The position numbers were made by a program, and so were the translations under genes. From Saccharomycopsis phalli (lineage: Eukaryota; Ascomycota; Saccharomycetes; Ascoideales; Saccharomycopsidaceae), in contig CP073214.1 in assembly GCA_020342235.1 (NCBI GenBank), forward strand, positions 2,046,001 to 2,110,000: a stretch of DNA of 64,000 bases, read 5' to 3'. Below, one piece after another: positions 49,144 through 60,009 of the stretch (the stretch's first letter is position 1; every line of letters begins with the position of its first letter). Below the pieces are notes generated by a model that searched no databases, had not been told where the DNA came from, and saw only the letters and a list, made by a program, of their open reading frames with translations.

Positions 49144-50367
49144 ATGGTCTTAAAGATATCAAAAACCAAATGTACAGCTTCGATTCGGCTCGATGTGCCT
49201 GGCCAGTATTGTACAGGGGACACAATCACCGGATCCGTTATATTGGACATCTCCAACAAGGTGGACTTGCGAACCATTGATATTAAACTCTTTGGCACTT
49301 CTAGAACTTGTAATGTGAGTGGCTTGGGAAACCAGCAAACTTTCCAGGGAACCACCGTGGAGCATACCTTGGTAGATATTTCGCAGCTGATTTTTCCGCC
49401 AGAAGAAATAAAGGCCGTCACTCGTGCCCGCAAATACTCGCTATCCCCAGGTCGCCACCTGTGCGGCTTCTCATTAAAGATTCCTGCAAAAGGAACTAAT
49501 CTCGTGTGCATCGACCAGGGCAACCCGTTGAACCACAATGGTTACTACACTAAAAAGGAGAAACTGACCAGTGAGTTCAGCTTGCCTCCCAGCTTTTCCC
49601 AGCGGGATTCGTCCCAGGAATACGCAGTGATCCAGTACTTTGTAACAGCAATCGTCCACCATGCATCGAGACTCAAGGCTACATCCAAGACAACTGTACC
49701 AATCGACATTGTTCCGAGGCAGGCCTCGTTCTCGTGCTTCCACATCTTTGGCGAGAAAAAAGTACTCCCTGACTTCCAATCGGGCCCGGTGGAGAACTTA
49801 CTGAATCCCTTTGAGCTCAGACTACAGTTTAAACAGGACAGCAACTTGCCTAGAGTGACTACAAGTAGAGGAATACCGCTGAATGCGAGATTGTGTGACT
49901 ACGTGGACTTGGAGCTTCTCACGCCGACTTGTAGCAGCAGTAGTATTGAGATTTTGCACTTGAAGATCGAGATTGCGTCAGTGCTCAAGTACTTTGGACA
50001 GATTGAGAAGAAGGTCAGCCGCAGGTACCCAGTGCTTCTGAAAAGTATTGAGCAGGAGATTCCCTTGGACTGGTTTGAGCCCATGTGCTATGTTGGAGAT
50101 GAAACTGATTTGCAAGTGGAGCAGGAGTTTCGCCAGGACTTGTACTATCGGTTTGGATTTTTTCTACAATGGTACGACGGGTGTGTGATTCCTGATCTTG
50201 GGACGTCGTTTGTGTGCTGCAATATTCAGCTTGATTTTGTTTTGTTGGCGACAGTTTCGTTGCGTATGCTGGGAAAAACGTCGGAGGTTACTGTGAGTGC
50301 ACCAATTGTGTTGAAAGGGAAAGAGGAGGACAATAGGGTAAAGGGTGATGTATATAGTGAAGGATGA
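49144..50367 (+). CDS. Arrestin-like (ART family) protein, 407 aa
   Basis: Probable alpha-arrestin adaptor. Start at the ATG at 49144 (MVLKISKTKCTASIRLD); no ATG lies upstream in frame. The arrestin N-terminal fold is visible: VPGQYCTGDTITGSVILDIS, DLRTIDIKLFGTSRT, SPGRHLCGFSLKIPAKG, then YAVIQYFVTAIVHH and a second sandwich (RLCDYVDLELLTPTC, CCNIQLDFVLLATVSLRML). Alpha-arrestins recruit the Rsp5 ubiquitin ligase to membrane transporters. I see no clear PPxY motif, so it may act with a partner or be of the ART10/Bul-like type. A degenerate repeat (AAGGATAATGGGAATG) starts at the stop codon. Confidence 0.75.
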   Translation: MVLKISKTKCTASIRLDVPGQYCTGDTITGSVILDISNKVDLRTIDIKLFGTSRTCNVSGLGNQQTFQGTTVEHTLVDISQLIFPPEEIKAVTRARKYSLSPGRHLCGFSLKIPAKGTNLVCIDQGNPLNHNGYYTKKEKLTSEFSLPPSFSQRDSSQEYAVIQYFVTAIVHHASRLKATSKTTVPIDIVPRQASFSCFHIFGEKKVLPDFQSGPVENLLNPFELRLQFKQDSNLPRVTTSRGIPLNARLCDYVDLELLTPTCSSSSIEILHLKIEIASVLKYFGQIEKKVSRRYPVLLKSIEQEIPLDWFEPMCYVGDETDLQVEQEFRQDLYYRFGFFLQWYDGCVIPDLGTSFVCCNIQLDFVLLATVSLRMLGKTSEVTVSAPIVLKGKEEDNRVKGDVYSEG

Positions 50368-50720
50368 TGGGAATGCGAAGGATAATGGGAATGTCAAGGA
50401 TAATATGGGAAAGGGTAATGTGTATATTAATTGTATTTTGCGCAGTATTTTCTTGAGTATTGTATAAGTAGTGTTGATGTGTTTAAAGTATGGTTTCCAA
50501 AGATTTGATTAATTGTCGTAGATTGTCGTAAATTAATTGTCTGCATAGACTAATTGTCTGCATAGATTAATTGTCATAGATTGCGTAGCAAATTGCCATA
50601 GATTGCGTAGCAAATTGCCATAGATTGCGTAGCAAATTGCCATAGATTGCGTAGCAAATTGCCATAGATTGTCATATATTGTCATATTTTGTCGTACATC
50701 GTCATATTGTCATAGCCAAT
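50368..50720 (+). repeat. Minisatellites directly after the arrestin-gene stop
   Basis: 50368-50425: imperfect GGGAATG.GAAGGATAAT units. 50515-50710: AATTGTCTGCATAGA units, then a 22-bp unit, GATTGCGTAGCAAATTGCCA.., four times (about 50580-50667), then TGTCATAT words. Confidence 0.85.
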
Positions 50721-50895
50721 TTCTTGGATTGCGTTTGACTTCATTATACCCTCTACTAAATTTTTTCATCTCGATGCTGTACCCCGGGATTGAGTCATCT
50801 CATGTATTGCTCCTTTGATCCTTATCTCCGCAAGCTCGGGATCCCGGTACTCGGGCCGATGCACGAGTTATAACCGGCTTTTCGCGCAGCACTCC

Positions 50896-52269
50896 ATGGA
50901 GAAATCAGATAGCGAGGAAAAGTTAGAAAACCCAAAGGAATCGGTGACGCAGTTTGATATTCCAGACGGTGGATACGGCTGGGCCGTGGTCGGGGCATTT
51001 TTCTTTGCCAGTTTCTGCTGCTGGGGTGGGGTCGCAGGATTCAGCATCTACCTCGCGGAGTACATCAAGAACAACACGTTCCAGGCCACTGGGATCGAAT
51101 ATGCCGCGGTCGGGGGGCTTGGAATGGGCTCGGGGTTCCTTTTTGCGCCCCAGATCACCTACTTACTCGGCCGTTTTGGACCCACAGTCGTCATGGGTAC
51201 CGGGGCAGTGGTCCAGTTTGCCGCCATGCTTCTTGCAAGCTTCTCAACCCGCTTCTGGCACCTCTGTTTGACCCAGGGTGTGCTCACGGGACTTGGTCTT
51301 GCGATGGTTGCCGGTCCCGGGCCGTCAATTGTACCGCAGTGGTTCAGCAAAAAACGCAGTCTTGCCATGGGAATTGGCTCGGCAGGATCCGGGGTTGGCG
51401 GTATTCTCTTCAACTTGGCGATGCAGCGGATCGTCCAGATCAATTCCGTGCGCTGGGCACTACGGGCTCAAGCAATCATATGCTTGGTGATCAACATGTC
51501 ATGCGCTCTTGTCATGAGAGCAAGAGGCCACAAGTACAAGGCCGAGTACCATGCGATTGACTTCCAGCTCATGCGGCTCTATGCCTTCTGGCTCCACATT
51601 GGCTGGCTCATGTTCTCGATTTTCGGCTACTATGGGGTCCAGACCACCTTGGGTGATGCCACTGTGTCCATGGGCTACTCGTCATACGACGCTTCTATTG
51701 TTGGAGCCGTCTGTAACGTTGGAGCCGTTGTTGGTAGACCTTTGATCGGTTTGGCAGCCGACAAACTAGGACCTCTCACCACCGCTACTTTGGTGTACGC
51801 TGCCTGTGGCATCTTGTGCTTGGGCATGTGGATCCCAATGTCGAATCTTGCTACAATGTACGTGTTTGCCTTCTTCCAAGGGGCTCTAATCGGCTATGTT
51901 TGGGGTGCAATGGGCGCAATCATCCCCCGGATCGTTGGCTTGAAGAAATCGTCAGTGGCTTTTGGAATGTCCTGGATGTCCATTGCTGCAGCAGGTATCG
52001 TGTCACCGATCATCACATTGGCTATAAAGGGTAAGCTTCCTCCTGGTGTTGCCGTGGATAAGCACCGGTACCGGATGCCTGCAGTATTTACTGGAGTATC
52101 GTTTCTCGTGGCCAGTTTGTGTCTCTTTCTATTACGTGGCTATATAATTGCCCGAGATGAAATGAGCGACGAGGCGGATCTGGATCACGCAAATGAGTTG
52201 TTTACCCACGTGCCGGTGTCGAAAACGGTGTCTCATAGTTTTCTGTTGTATACAAAGAAGATTACATAG
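50896..52269 (+). CDS. MCH/monocarboxylate-transporter-like MFS permease
   Basis: Major-facilitator membrane carrier of the monocarboxylate porter family, 457 aa from the ATG at 50896 (MEKSDSEEKLENPKESV). It carries the family signature FDIPDGGYGWAVVGAFF at the start of TM1 and about 12 membrane segments. The inter-half motif is RARGHKYKAEYHAIDFQLMR, and the N-half signature is GRFGPTVVMGTG. It closes with PVSKTVSHSFLLYTKKIT. Yeast relatives are Mch2/Mch4/Mch5 (Mch5 is a riboflavin importer) and Esbp6; substrate cannot be assigned. Only one in-frame CTG is found, in the acidic C-terminal tail (EAD-CTG-DHAN), fitting CTG avoidance. A repeat array begins right after the TAG. Confidence 0.88.
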   Translation: MEKSDSEEKLENPKESVTQFDIPDGGYGWAVVGAFFFASFCCWGGVAGFSIYLAEYIKNNTFQATGIEYAAVGGLGMGSGFLFAPQITYLLGRFGPTVVMGTGAVVQFAAMLLASFSTRFWHLCLTQGVLTGLGLAMVAGPGPSIVPQWFSKKRSLAMGIGSAGSGVGGILFNLAMQRIVQINSVRWALRAQAIICLVINMSCALVMRARGHKYKAEYHAIDFQLMRLYAFWLHIGWLMFSIFGYYGVQTTLGDATVSMGYSSYDASIVGAVCNVGAVVGRPLIGLAADKLGPLTTATLVYAACGILCLGMWIPMSNLATMYVFAFFQGALIGYVWGAMGAIIPRIVGLKKSSVAFGMSWMSIAAAGIVSPIITLAIKGKLPPGVAVDKHRYRMPAVFTGVSFLVASLCLFLLRGYIIARDEMSDEADLDHANELFTHVPVSKTVSHSFLLYTKKIT

Positions 52270-52455
52270 TGCTGACCGAGTGGTGCATATTACTGGGTGT
52301 TGATACCGAGTTTCACTGGAATGTGTATCGATTGTTGCTTGCTTCTGTTGATATTGAGTGCCAATGGAATGTATACCGGGTGTTGGTGAATTCTGGTATT
52401 GATACTGGGTGTCGCTGCAATGTGTTGATACTGGGTTTCACTGGAATGTGTACTG
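52270..52455 (+). repeat. Degenerate minisatellite directly after the MCH-like stop
   Basis: Units of about 45-50 bp built from GTGTTGATACCGAG, TTTCACTGGAATGTGT and ATTG.T, about four imperfect copies. Confidence 0.75.
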
Positions 52456-53980
52456 ACTGCTCCTGGCATGCGTTAGTACCTGTGTTGCTGATTCTGTCAT
52501 CAATACTGAATGAATGTTGTTGGCGTATTATTGAATCACCCGATAGTACATGAATCACAATGACGTCTTGTATTACACTCCTGGATTACCCAATCAACTA
52601 TTACACTTGCTTACCTCCATTAATTTACCAGCTTATCAATCATCTACACAGACAATACAAATATACATTTATTTTGCTCGTAAGAAACCACCATTATTCA
52701 GTCCGAAACCACCCTTGATCTTGACTGCATGTGATCGCCAAAACTCCCCTCACAAGAACCGCATGATGCAACTTCTCACGGGGCATTCTTTCCCATGAGC
52801 AGCCTTACAAATGCCCATAAACAGTAACTGAGACTTTATCGTGAAATCAAATTCTGTCGTTGTACATGAACTAGCCGTTTTAGGCCTCTTATGAGTTTAA
52901 GCATTGCATTTTCCCTACGTCATGTCACTCAATGGCGTGTCATGAACTCAAAAGATGTACCTCAAGACATTTTAATATCCCAGTAATGCAACAGCTACTG
53001 CAATAATGCTATCATATCCATCTATTATAATCCTCGCAAACTCCATTGGGATTTGCACGGCTGGTGTGCAGATCCTGTAGCCAAGAAAAGTCGACAAGAA
53101 ATATTAATGCCAAACTTTTTCGTGGATACCCATGAATATTCAAAGTCACCTTAGTGATGCTGTAGAGAGGGGAGAATGGAACTTTGAATTGTTTTTGGTT
53201 ATTGCGCTACATTCCACTGGAATAGCTTGGTTCTGCCTGTAGTCGCTCAGATGCAAGGGGGCACAGGGTCGTGAATTCATACATTCAAGGCGTGATTGAG
53301 GCCAATTAACCTACACAATTAAGATATCGCCTAGTCTACAAGTACCATTACTATAATATAATGTCCCCCAAGGATCTTCCATCAACCGAGACACAGCTGA
53401 TTTGCCCCAGGGATGGCCCCAGACAGTTTGCAACGAGCGCCGTGTTTCCCAAATGGACATAATGGAAAGTACCATTTCGTCCAGCCATACACGATTGATC
53501 CCTGTCAAATTCAGGGCCTTGGATATTATAGTTATCATGTGGGGTGCATACTGGAAGCTGCAGATCAGGTACACCTGGCTGCATAAACTCATCCTTGAAT
53601 CGCAAATGGTATTCCTCAAAAAATGTCGCCAGGCTATACGCCCTTGGGCTTCAATGGAGTCAGAAAATAATTTCCGTCAGCCATGGGAAAAGTGCAACAA
53701 CAGCTCGGTATTATTCAATGTCACTCGTGACTCAATGGTGTTCACGTCATTCCTTGAACCTTGCCAAGAAGTCTAGCTTCCTAGTATGGCTCTGAAATAC
53801 GCACATTGGGTATACTGATCCCGGTTTAGGCCCACTATATTCGTCGACGTGTTTTACCCTTTACGTATTCAAAATAATTATCAGACGCATGTGTGGATTC
53901 CCCATGACGCAGTCATGGTAGCATCGGATTCAATATAAATACTTGTGCCATCCCCAATAATCGACAGAGAAACAACCACA
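52456..53980. other. Intergenic: lipase promoter region
   Basis: No gene recognised. TATAAATA at 53934-53941 lies 40 bp before the lipase ATG. Other open frames here lack domains or a start context. Confidence 0.45.
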
Positions 53981-55348
53981 ATGAACTTGCTTCTCCTTTC
54001 TATCTTTTCGCTTTTCGCTTCTGCTTTATCTGCTGCTGTTCCCGAACTCGACTCGACCCTCGAGCCGAGGGGCTTACCACTTGCTCCGAGCCAGGATGAC
54101 TTCTACAATGCTCCACCTGGCTTCGAGAGCAAGCCATTGGGCACCATATTGAAAACCAGAAAGGTCTCTGAGACCTTTGGAGTGCTTGTTGTGCCAGCCA
54201 AGATCGAATCCGTGTACCAGTACCTTGTACGATCCGAAGATACAAACCACAACCCAAATGCTATCGTGACCACATTGTTTGTCCCAAAAAACGCCGACCC
54301 AAGCAAAATGGTCTCTTACCAGGCAGCTGAGGATGCCGCTTCGACCATCTGTGCTCCATCGTATGTAATGAGATTAGGCTCAAACCCTCAGGGTATGATC
54401 AGCACCCAGGTTGAGCAGATCTTGGCACAGGCACCGTTGAATGAGGGTTACTACGTGAATATCCCAGACTACGAGGGACCAAAGTCGGCATTTGGCTCTG
54501 CTCATCAAGCAGGTTACGCACTTTTGAACTCCGTCAAGGCTGTGTTGTCCGATGGTGCCACTACCGGCATCAAGAAGGATGCAAAGGTTGTCTTTTGGGG
54601 ATATTCTGGAGGAACAATTCCTAGTACTTGGGGTGCCTCATTACAGCCAAGCTATGCACCAGATATTAACCTTGTCGGTTATGCCGTTGGAGGTGTGGTT
54701 GTCAATGTCACCAACGTCGCTCTCCTCAACATGGGCAAGTTCAGTGCCGGGCTCATTCTTGCAGCAATGAACGGTTTGTCAAACGAGTTTCCAGAAATCA
54801 ATGACTTCTTAAACAAGAACGTCTATCCGGACAAGTTGGCCAAGTTCCGGTCCGCAGGTGACGTCTGTTTGCTTGTCTACGGCGCTGGTAGTCTCTTCAC
54901 CAAATGGTCAGACTGGTTCCCACAAGGATCAAAAGTATTGTACGATCCTGCCGTACAAAAGGTCATGCTTCAATCCAACTTGCTTGCCGCTAAATTGACT
55001 CCAAAGGCCCCGGGCTTTATTTACGACTCGGTTGCCGACGAAATCATCCCGACAAGCGACACAAACCTCTGGTACAAGCAACTCTGTGCTGCTGGTGCAA
55101 CCGTTCAATACAACCAGGATCTTATTGGTGGTCATATTACTGCATCAATCACTGGTGCCGGAGATGCCTTCACCTGGATTAAGGCTAGATTGAATGGACA
55201 GCCAAACATACTGGGATGCAAAAAGAATACCGTCATTTCAAATGCAATCACTCCATCTGGTTTGACTGGTTTGGGTGAGGTTATTGCTGATGCCCTTATC
55301 AACCTCGTTTTGGGAGTCCCTGCCGGGAGTCTTGGTCGCCTTACCTAG
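53981..55348 (+). CDS. Secretory lipase (Candida LIP family)
   Basis: Secreted triacylglycerol lipase of the fungal LIP family (Pfam PF03583), 455 aa. Signal peptide MNLLLLSIFSLFASALSA, then PLAPSQDDFYNAPPGFES, the usual start of the mature enzyme. The nucleophile elbow GYSGG has serine at residue 209 (WGYSGGTIPSTWGA). The acid is likely in DSVADEIIPTSDT and the base in GGHITASI. Cysteines at about 124 and 287 probably pair. It would act outside the cell on lipid esters. LIP genes are expanded in CTG-clade yeasts such as C. albicans. A TATA box precedes the gene; it converges on the DUF1996 gene. Confidence 0.93.
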   Translation: MNLLLLSIFSLFASALSAAVPELDSTLEPRGLPLAPSQDDFYNAPPGFESKPLGTILKTRKVSETFGVLVVPAKIESVYQYLVRSEDTNHNPNAIVTTLFVPKNADPSKMVSYQAAEDAASTICAPSYVMRLGSNPQGMISTQVEQILAQAPLNEGYYVNIPDYEGPKSAFGSAHQAGYALLNSVKAVLSDGATTGIKKDAKVVFWGYSGGTIPSTWGASLQPSYAPDINLVGYAVGGVVVNVTNVALLNMGKFSAGLILAAMNGLSNEFPEINDFLNKNVYPDKLAKFRSAGDVCLLVYGAGSLFTKWSDWFPQGSKVLYDPAVQKVMLQSNLLAAKLTPKAPGFIYDSVADEIIPTSDTNLWYKQLCAAGATVQYNQDLIGGHITASITGAGDAFTWIKARLNGQPNILGCKKNTVISNAITPSGLTGLGEVIADALINLVLGVPAGSLGRLT

Positions 55349-56328
55349 ATAAGTTATCTATTTTTTCTAAGATAGCTTTAGAATTTTTTTGATTTCAATG
55401 TTTTTTCAATTATACCTGTTATTGAAAACCCATGTAGTGACTTTAATAATTAGAGATCTGCTAGAGCTAATCAAAGGAAAAATGAGATACATGCCCTTGA
55501 ATGAAAGTAATTTCTTATTCCAACACGTATGTCACTGTCAATGATACAGACAGCTTTTGTTCTTACACTGACCTTAAAAGTTATCTATTACATTCTAGTA
55601 ATACGCCTATATAATAGGATGCACAATACATCGTTTTAACAATTGCGTCCAAGATTGAAAAATGCAGATGGCAGAATTTTCATATAACGATCGTAGCGCT
55701 TTACTGGTAGGCCAAGATTCCTACGAAAGAGGTAGAGAAAAAGACGCAAGACACACTTATTAAACGTTCTATCAAGCCAATTTGCCCATCTGAAATAATT
55801 AGTAGCTCCAGTTAACCCTTCTGTTGACCTGACTGTAGCGACACCTTCAGAGTTACTCATAGTTAGTCGCAGCTTTGTCTTTCTTTCCATGTCTTAACGA
55901 TCGAGAAATTTCGATTCTCCTTAAGGCTTTTGACTATTTGCTATCATATATATACCTGACACAGACAAGATCATATAATTAATTCAATCAACCTTAACTG
56001 CAGTGCTTGTTTCATGATACATGTTGTTAAGTGTATTATGACCGGGACTGTTGGCATGCGGTCAGTCATCCTTAATACCTATTATCTGTATCATACCTTG
56101 CGAGATATCAACCATGTTAAAGCCCTTACATTAATATAATCCTACAAGTATTGTCCTTTGCATCTGGAGACTTTTTGTTACATCCTTAGCTCTTCATGCA
56201 AGAGAGGCTATTACGGCAATATCAAAGTACACAATGGAGCTAAATACTATTATATTCCAGAATAAAATACATAGTATATATCAGTGTTCAAACCAAGGCT
56301 CTCCTGCAAAAGATCAAGTGGCAGAAAT
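55349..56328. other. Convergent intergenic region with relic
   Basis: Between the 3' ends of the lipase and DUF1996 genes. It contains a retroelement relic at 55636-55890. The rest is AT-rich with nothing recognised. Confidence 0.45.
55636..55890 (-). mobile_element. Possible Ty1/copia gag relic (fossil)
   Basis: A short coding-like piece on the minus strand whose composition and a LTG-x-x-NYFRW-like word recall the N-terminal part of copia-type gag proteins. No flanking LTRs were found. Fragmentary, old; low confidence. Confidence 0.3.
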
Positions 56329-57468
56329 TTAAGGAACATAAGGAATAGTACCAGTTGGAGCAGCCTTTGGAGGAATAATCCAACTAGCGGTTGGAATAGG
56401 ACCCATGGTAGCCTTTCCTGGACCAAATTGAATTGGATTGTTACCTGGTAAGGCAGAGAAAGTACCAAAGCTCTTTTCATTGAGTGGTTGTGGGATTCTG
56501 AAAGTACCAGCTACATCATATCCTTGCATGTGGTTGGCAAATACAGGACAATCCTCAATATGGCCAGATTGGTTGGTACATGTGTCGATAGCTTCTTGGA
56601 GAATATCAATGTCCCATCCATTGAAAAAGTCGCCGTGAGAGGAGTAACCAGTTGGGTCACCGGTGGACCAGACAAGAGGGTGTGCAATACCGTTTGGATA
56701 AGAGACACCATGTTCAGCAGCGTACTTTGCGTTGGCAGCACTAGCACTTTCCCATTGGTCCTTAAAGGCAGCAATGTTCCAGGTGATTTCGTAGAACAAA
56801 GTAACCATTCTGACAGGGTGAGAAGAAGGACAGACACCGCTATCAACACCATCTGGATAAGCCATATGCCCATTTCCTGGGATGTAGAGGTTCTTGCCAT
56901 CCCAGCAAGATGGGAAAACTATTTGTTGACGAAATCCGTTGTCACAAGTCAAACCAGGGAAAGAGTAGTTGGCAACATTGTACTCATAGTTTGGACCCAA
57001 ACATACATAATTAATGGCCCTGTCCTCAAGCGAAGATGCATCGAAGCTTCTTCGGAATGGATTACCAGCAAGCATTCTAAATCCTTTTGGGAATGCAGTC
57101 AACTTAGTGTCAGTTGGAGAGTTGTAACGTTGCAAGTAGTACACTAAAGCACCGCCAACCGTCTCAACAGAAGTAAATTGGTCCTCTTTTTTTGAAGAGT
57201 CCCAAAAGTGCAAAGATGGGACCCAATAGTTTGATTTGTCAACAGTGACAACAGCAGTGGTGTCCTTGGCATTTTGAGTGTCCTCATAGGTTTCACCAGC
57301 GTTGAAACCGGTTCCACCCACGATCATATGGTTATGCCCTCCAATTCCGCCTGGGTTGACAATTGAGTCAAGACGACCGTAAAGAATTGGTGCTTGGACA
57401 GGCATTCTCCAGAAGGCCGATCCAAAGGAAGCAAGGATTGCAAAACATAAAGCTGAGCTGGTTTTCAT
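56329..57468 (-). CDS. Secreted DUF1996 protein, 379 aa
   Basis: Extracellular protein of the DUF1996 family (PF09362), function unknown. Signal peptide MKTSSALCFAILASFGSAFW, followed by the family core: RLDSIVNPGGIGGHNHMIVG, YWVPSLHFW, FPKGFRMLAGNP, CDNGFRQQIVFPSCWDGKNL, HMAYPDG, CPSSHPVRMVTLFYEI, and SSHGDFFNGWDIDILQEAID. Conserved histidines and the CW.GKNL block mark the family, which is common in filamentous fungi and basidiomycetes. It is patchy in yeasts, so lineage-specific retention or transfer are both possible. TATAAATAG lies on the minus strand at about 57510-57502. The C-terminus is proline-rich without a GPI signal. Confidence 0.9.
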   Translation of the reverse strand: MKTSSALCFAILASFGSAFWRMPVQAPILYGRLDSIVNPGGIGGHNHMIVGGTGFNAGETYEDTQNAKDTTAVVTVDKSNYWVPSLHFWDSSKKEDQFTSVETVGGALVYYLQRYNSPTDTKLTAFPKGFRMLAGNPFRRSFDASSLEDRAINYVCLGPNYEYNVANYSFPGLTCDNGFRQQIVFPSCWDGKNLYIPGNGHMAYPDGVDSGVCPSSHPVRMVTLFYEITWNIAAFKDQWESASAANAKYAAEHGVSYPNGIAHPLVWSTGDPTGYSSHGDFFNGWDIDILQEAIDTCTNQSGHIEDCPVFANHMQGYDVAGTFRIPQPLNEKSFGTFSALPGNNPIQFGPGKATMGPIPTASWIIPPKAAPTGTIPYVP

Positions 57469-59676
57469 TGTGATGATGGAAATAAAATGATTCTAGGACT
57501 CCTATTTATACCATCTGATAGATGTGTGTTGGTTTTGCAAATGCATATCGATGCTCTAGTATGCCTGATCATTGACATAATCTTATTGCACCGGAACAGG
57601 CACTAGATTTAATGTTAGGGTCATACGGTTTTCTAATGCATGTTATTATATCTTGCATTTTCATTGCTGTGAAACGGATTCTATTTGTCTGACGATTGAC
57701 CTTGTCGTTAGTCAGGTTGTTGGCTAGATTGTTAGTCAGATTGTTGCCCTAATAATTGCTCTGGCTATTGGCTTGACTTTTGGCATATTCCTTGGTTCTG
57801 TAGAATAAATGAGGTACAATACGTGCAGATTCCGAGGTGTAATGGCCTGTTTACCCAATTAGGTTGTGGATAACGATCGCCGTTTTGCTACGACTCTCAA
57901 TGAGTGAGTTACTGTTTCTCACTTTGTAGTTTACTTCCCTACTAAATATAATTTCTCTTTTCTAATTTATTAAACTCAGTGGCTTGCAGTTTTGTTTTCT
58001 CTTCTTTTTCTTCGTACTACTAGCATCTTTCTTTGCTATACCCTCAACGGCTCGAAATTGCCCAATGTAGAAAGGAAGATCTTCTACATGAGCACAAGTC
58101 CTTGAATGTTTCTTCATGCCAGGTGTAACTATAATCAAGAAGTTTAATTATAAGCTATATAATGATAAATTGAGGCAATACGCAAGAATGAAGTAGGATA
58201 TTGGCATGAATTAGCAACTTGTAACTAGTAGGGTATGTCAGCACAATACAATGTCATAAAATATTCAAAGGAGCCCAGTGATTCTTTTATTAATAAAAAT
58301 TAACTTCGTATAAAATAGGGTCCATACAGGGATGAGTAGAGTGAATAGTCAAAAGTCTTCTATACATGCAAGATCTGAGCACCCAGATGAGTACATTTGC
58401 ATTCTCTTGATCTTCACGTTGTTCAATACGTGATTCACTTAGAACAGTATTAGCAGCTTCGCAAACATGATATTTTGTTTGAATTATTTAATGCTAACAT
58501 AATGACAGGTTATCAAAGTTTTACTGAAAAATTCTTGGCGGAGTCCAATATAGAAAAAACGTTCAGCAGCATGAATCGCGTTTTGCCAAGATATATCAGG
58601 GGCAAATCAGAGATGATCAATCAGACCAGGCGGAATCGTTTCATCCATTTGAAGCCTAATGATCGCAGAGTGGAATGATTTCGGATACATGGATACCGAT
58701 GCTGAAACACAGCTTATTGGGGGAAGTACATGTGCTTTCACTATTTCCGAAAATATAATCTTTTTGTATTAGACGTTTGCTCCTTATGCCTTTCTCTTCA
58801 AATGCAAATATAAATCATTAGAGTATTATAAGTGAGAATCTCAAATATAACCAAGCATTGTGAAGCAGCCCCATCAAGTATAGTATTGCTGAATTAACAA
58901 TCTAGGACAATATGCGTTAAGAATTCAACGGGTAGAGAATAGTTAGATGAAGAACCAGGGTTGAATTACCTATAGTGATAGTAAGTAGGGTATGTGACAG
59001 AGAGAATCCACATATTATAAAAACTGGCTATAATATTTGTCTTGGTCATTAGGCTACTTCATATTGCTCTGGCGGATCCAAGAATGCCGGTCTACTATAA
59101 AACTTTGATTTAAACTTTATCCACTGAGAATAAAAACTGCTTTTGTTTATTGATAATCAACGCTCATCAAAGTGCTAGACAGAATCTCCAGTCATCCTAA
59201 TTTAGTAAGAAAAATGGTTAAAATTCGACTATATCTAGTAGAATTCCGCGTTTATGATTCGGTACATCTCTTAGCATGCTTTCGAAAGGCAAATCTTGGT
59301 GGATATAATTGATTATTGCCTATCTAAACGTTTCATTATCATTTGAATTAAATAACGAATTAATATTCATAGCCAAGTAAGTAGGTAATGAATTGTACTT
59401 GAAGCAATTGAACATTCAAGCAGTGCACATAACCACAACGTGCAAAATTCATTTAACGTATTCAACGGTTTGCTAACCGCTTGACGTTGGCTGCTTTCCT
59501 TATTTGAATGAATTTTCGATGTGTAACCTCTATGATTAAATGGGTGAATATGTATGACAAATGGAGCTGAGGCGCTGTGTTTTCTAATATAGCTGTCACA
59601 AAAACTCGCCATAAATAGACTAGGCTGTTGAAAGTGCTGAAAGTGTTGAAGGAGTTAATGCATGGTGAAATACATC
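57469..59676. other. Gene-poor AT-rich region
   Basis: Promoter of the DUF1996 gene, then no recognisable gene. TTGTTAGTCAGATTGTTGGC words repeat at 57705-57750. A minus-strand Cys/His-containing coding-like stretch near 58010-58135 was noted but not identified. Confidence 0.4.
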
Positions 59677-59691
59677 ATGCATGATAAATAA

Positions 59692-60009
59692 TAATAATAA
59701 TAATATTTATTTTTGTATTTAGCTATATATTGTCTCCGGCAATACGGTGATTCGACAGATATATTTTCACTCAGGAACATCCTGAGGCAGCATTGCTGTT
59801 GAAGAAAACCCTTTGTCAACCCTCATTTGGTTGCTTGGGATTAAAAACTTCAGTGGGGGCAGTTATATTGTTGGTGCTTGGTGCTTGTATGGATTGTGTA
59901 AGAAGCCTGGTCACTCTTGTTGTCGAATGTGACCGCTGAATCTCATCATGTGTTGGAGGAATCATATTCCAACACGTTCTGGTAGAACTCAAGGAGTTTG
60001 TGGACTGAT
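59692..60009 (-). mobile_element. LINE-like family B insertion with 15-bp TSD
   Basis: Minus-strand sense, 318 bp, beginning within the family sequence (ATCAGTCCACAAACTCC) and ending AAATACAAAAATAAAT plus ATT repeats. It is flanked by a perfect 15-bp direct repeat, ATGCATGATAAATAA (59677-59691 and 60010-60024). Clean 5' truncation, an intact tail and a perfect duplication mark a fairly recent target-primed insertion. It is the best copy for defining the family 3' end. Confidence 0.85.

Noticed and set aside
58010-58135. Minus-strand Cys/His-rich coding-like stretch
   Set aside because: Too short and without recognisable family; could be a transposase piece but not supportable.
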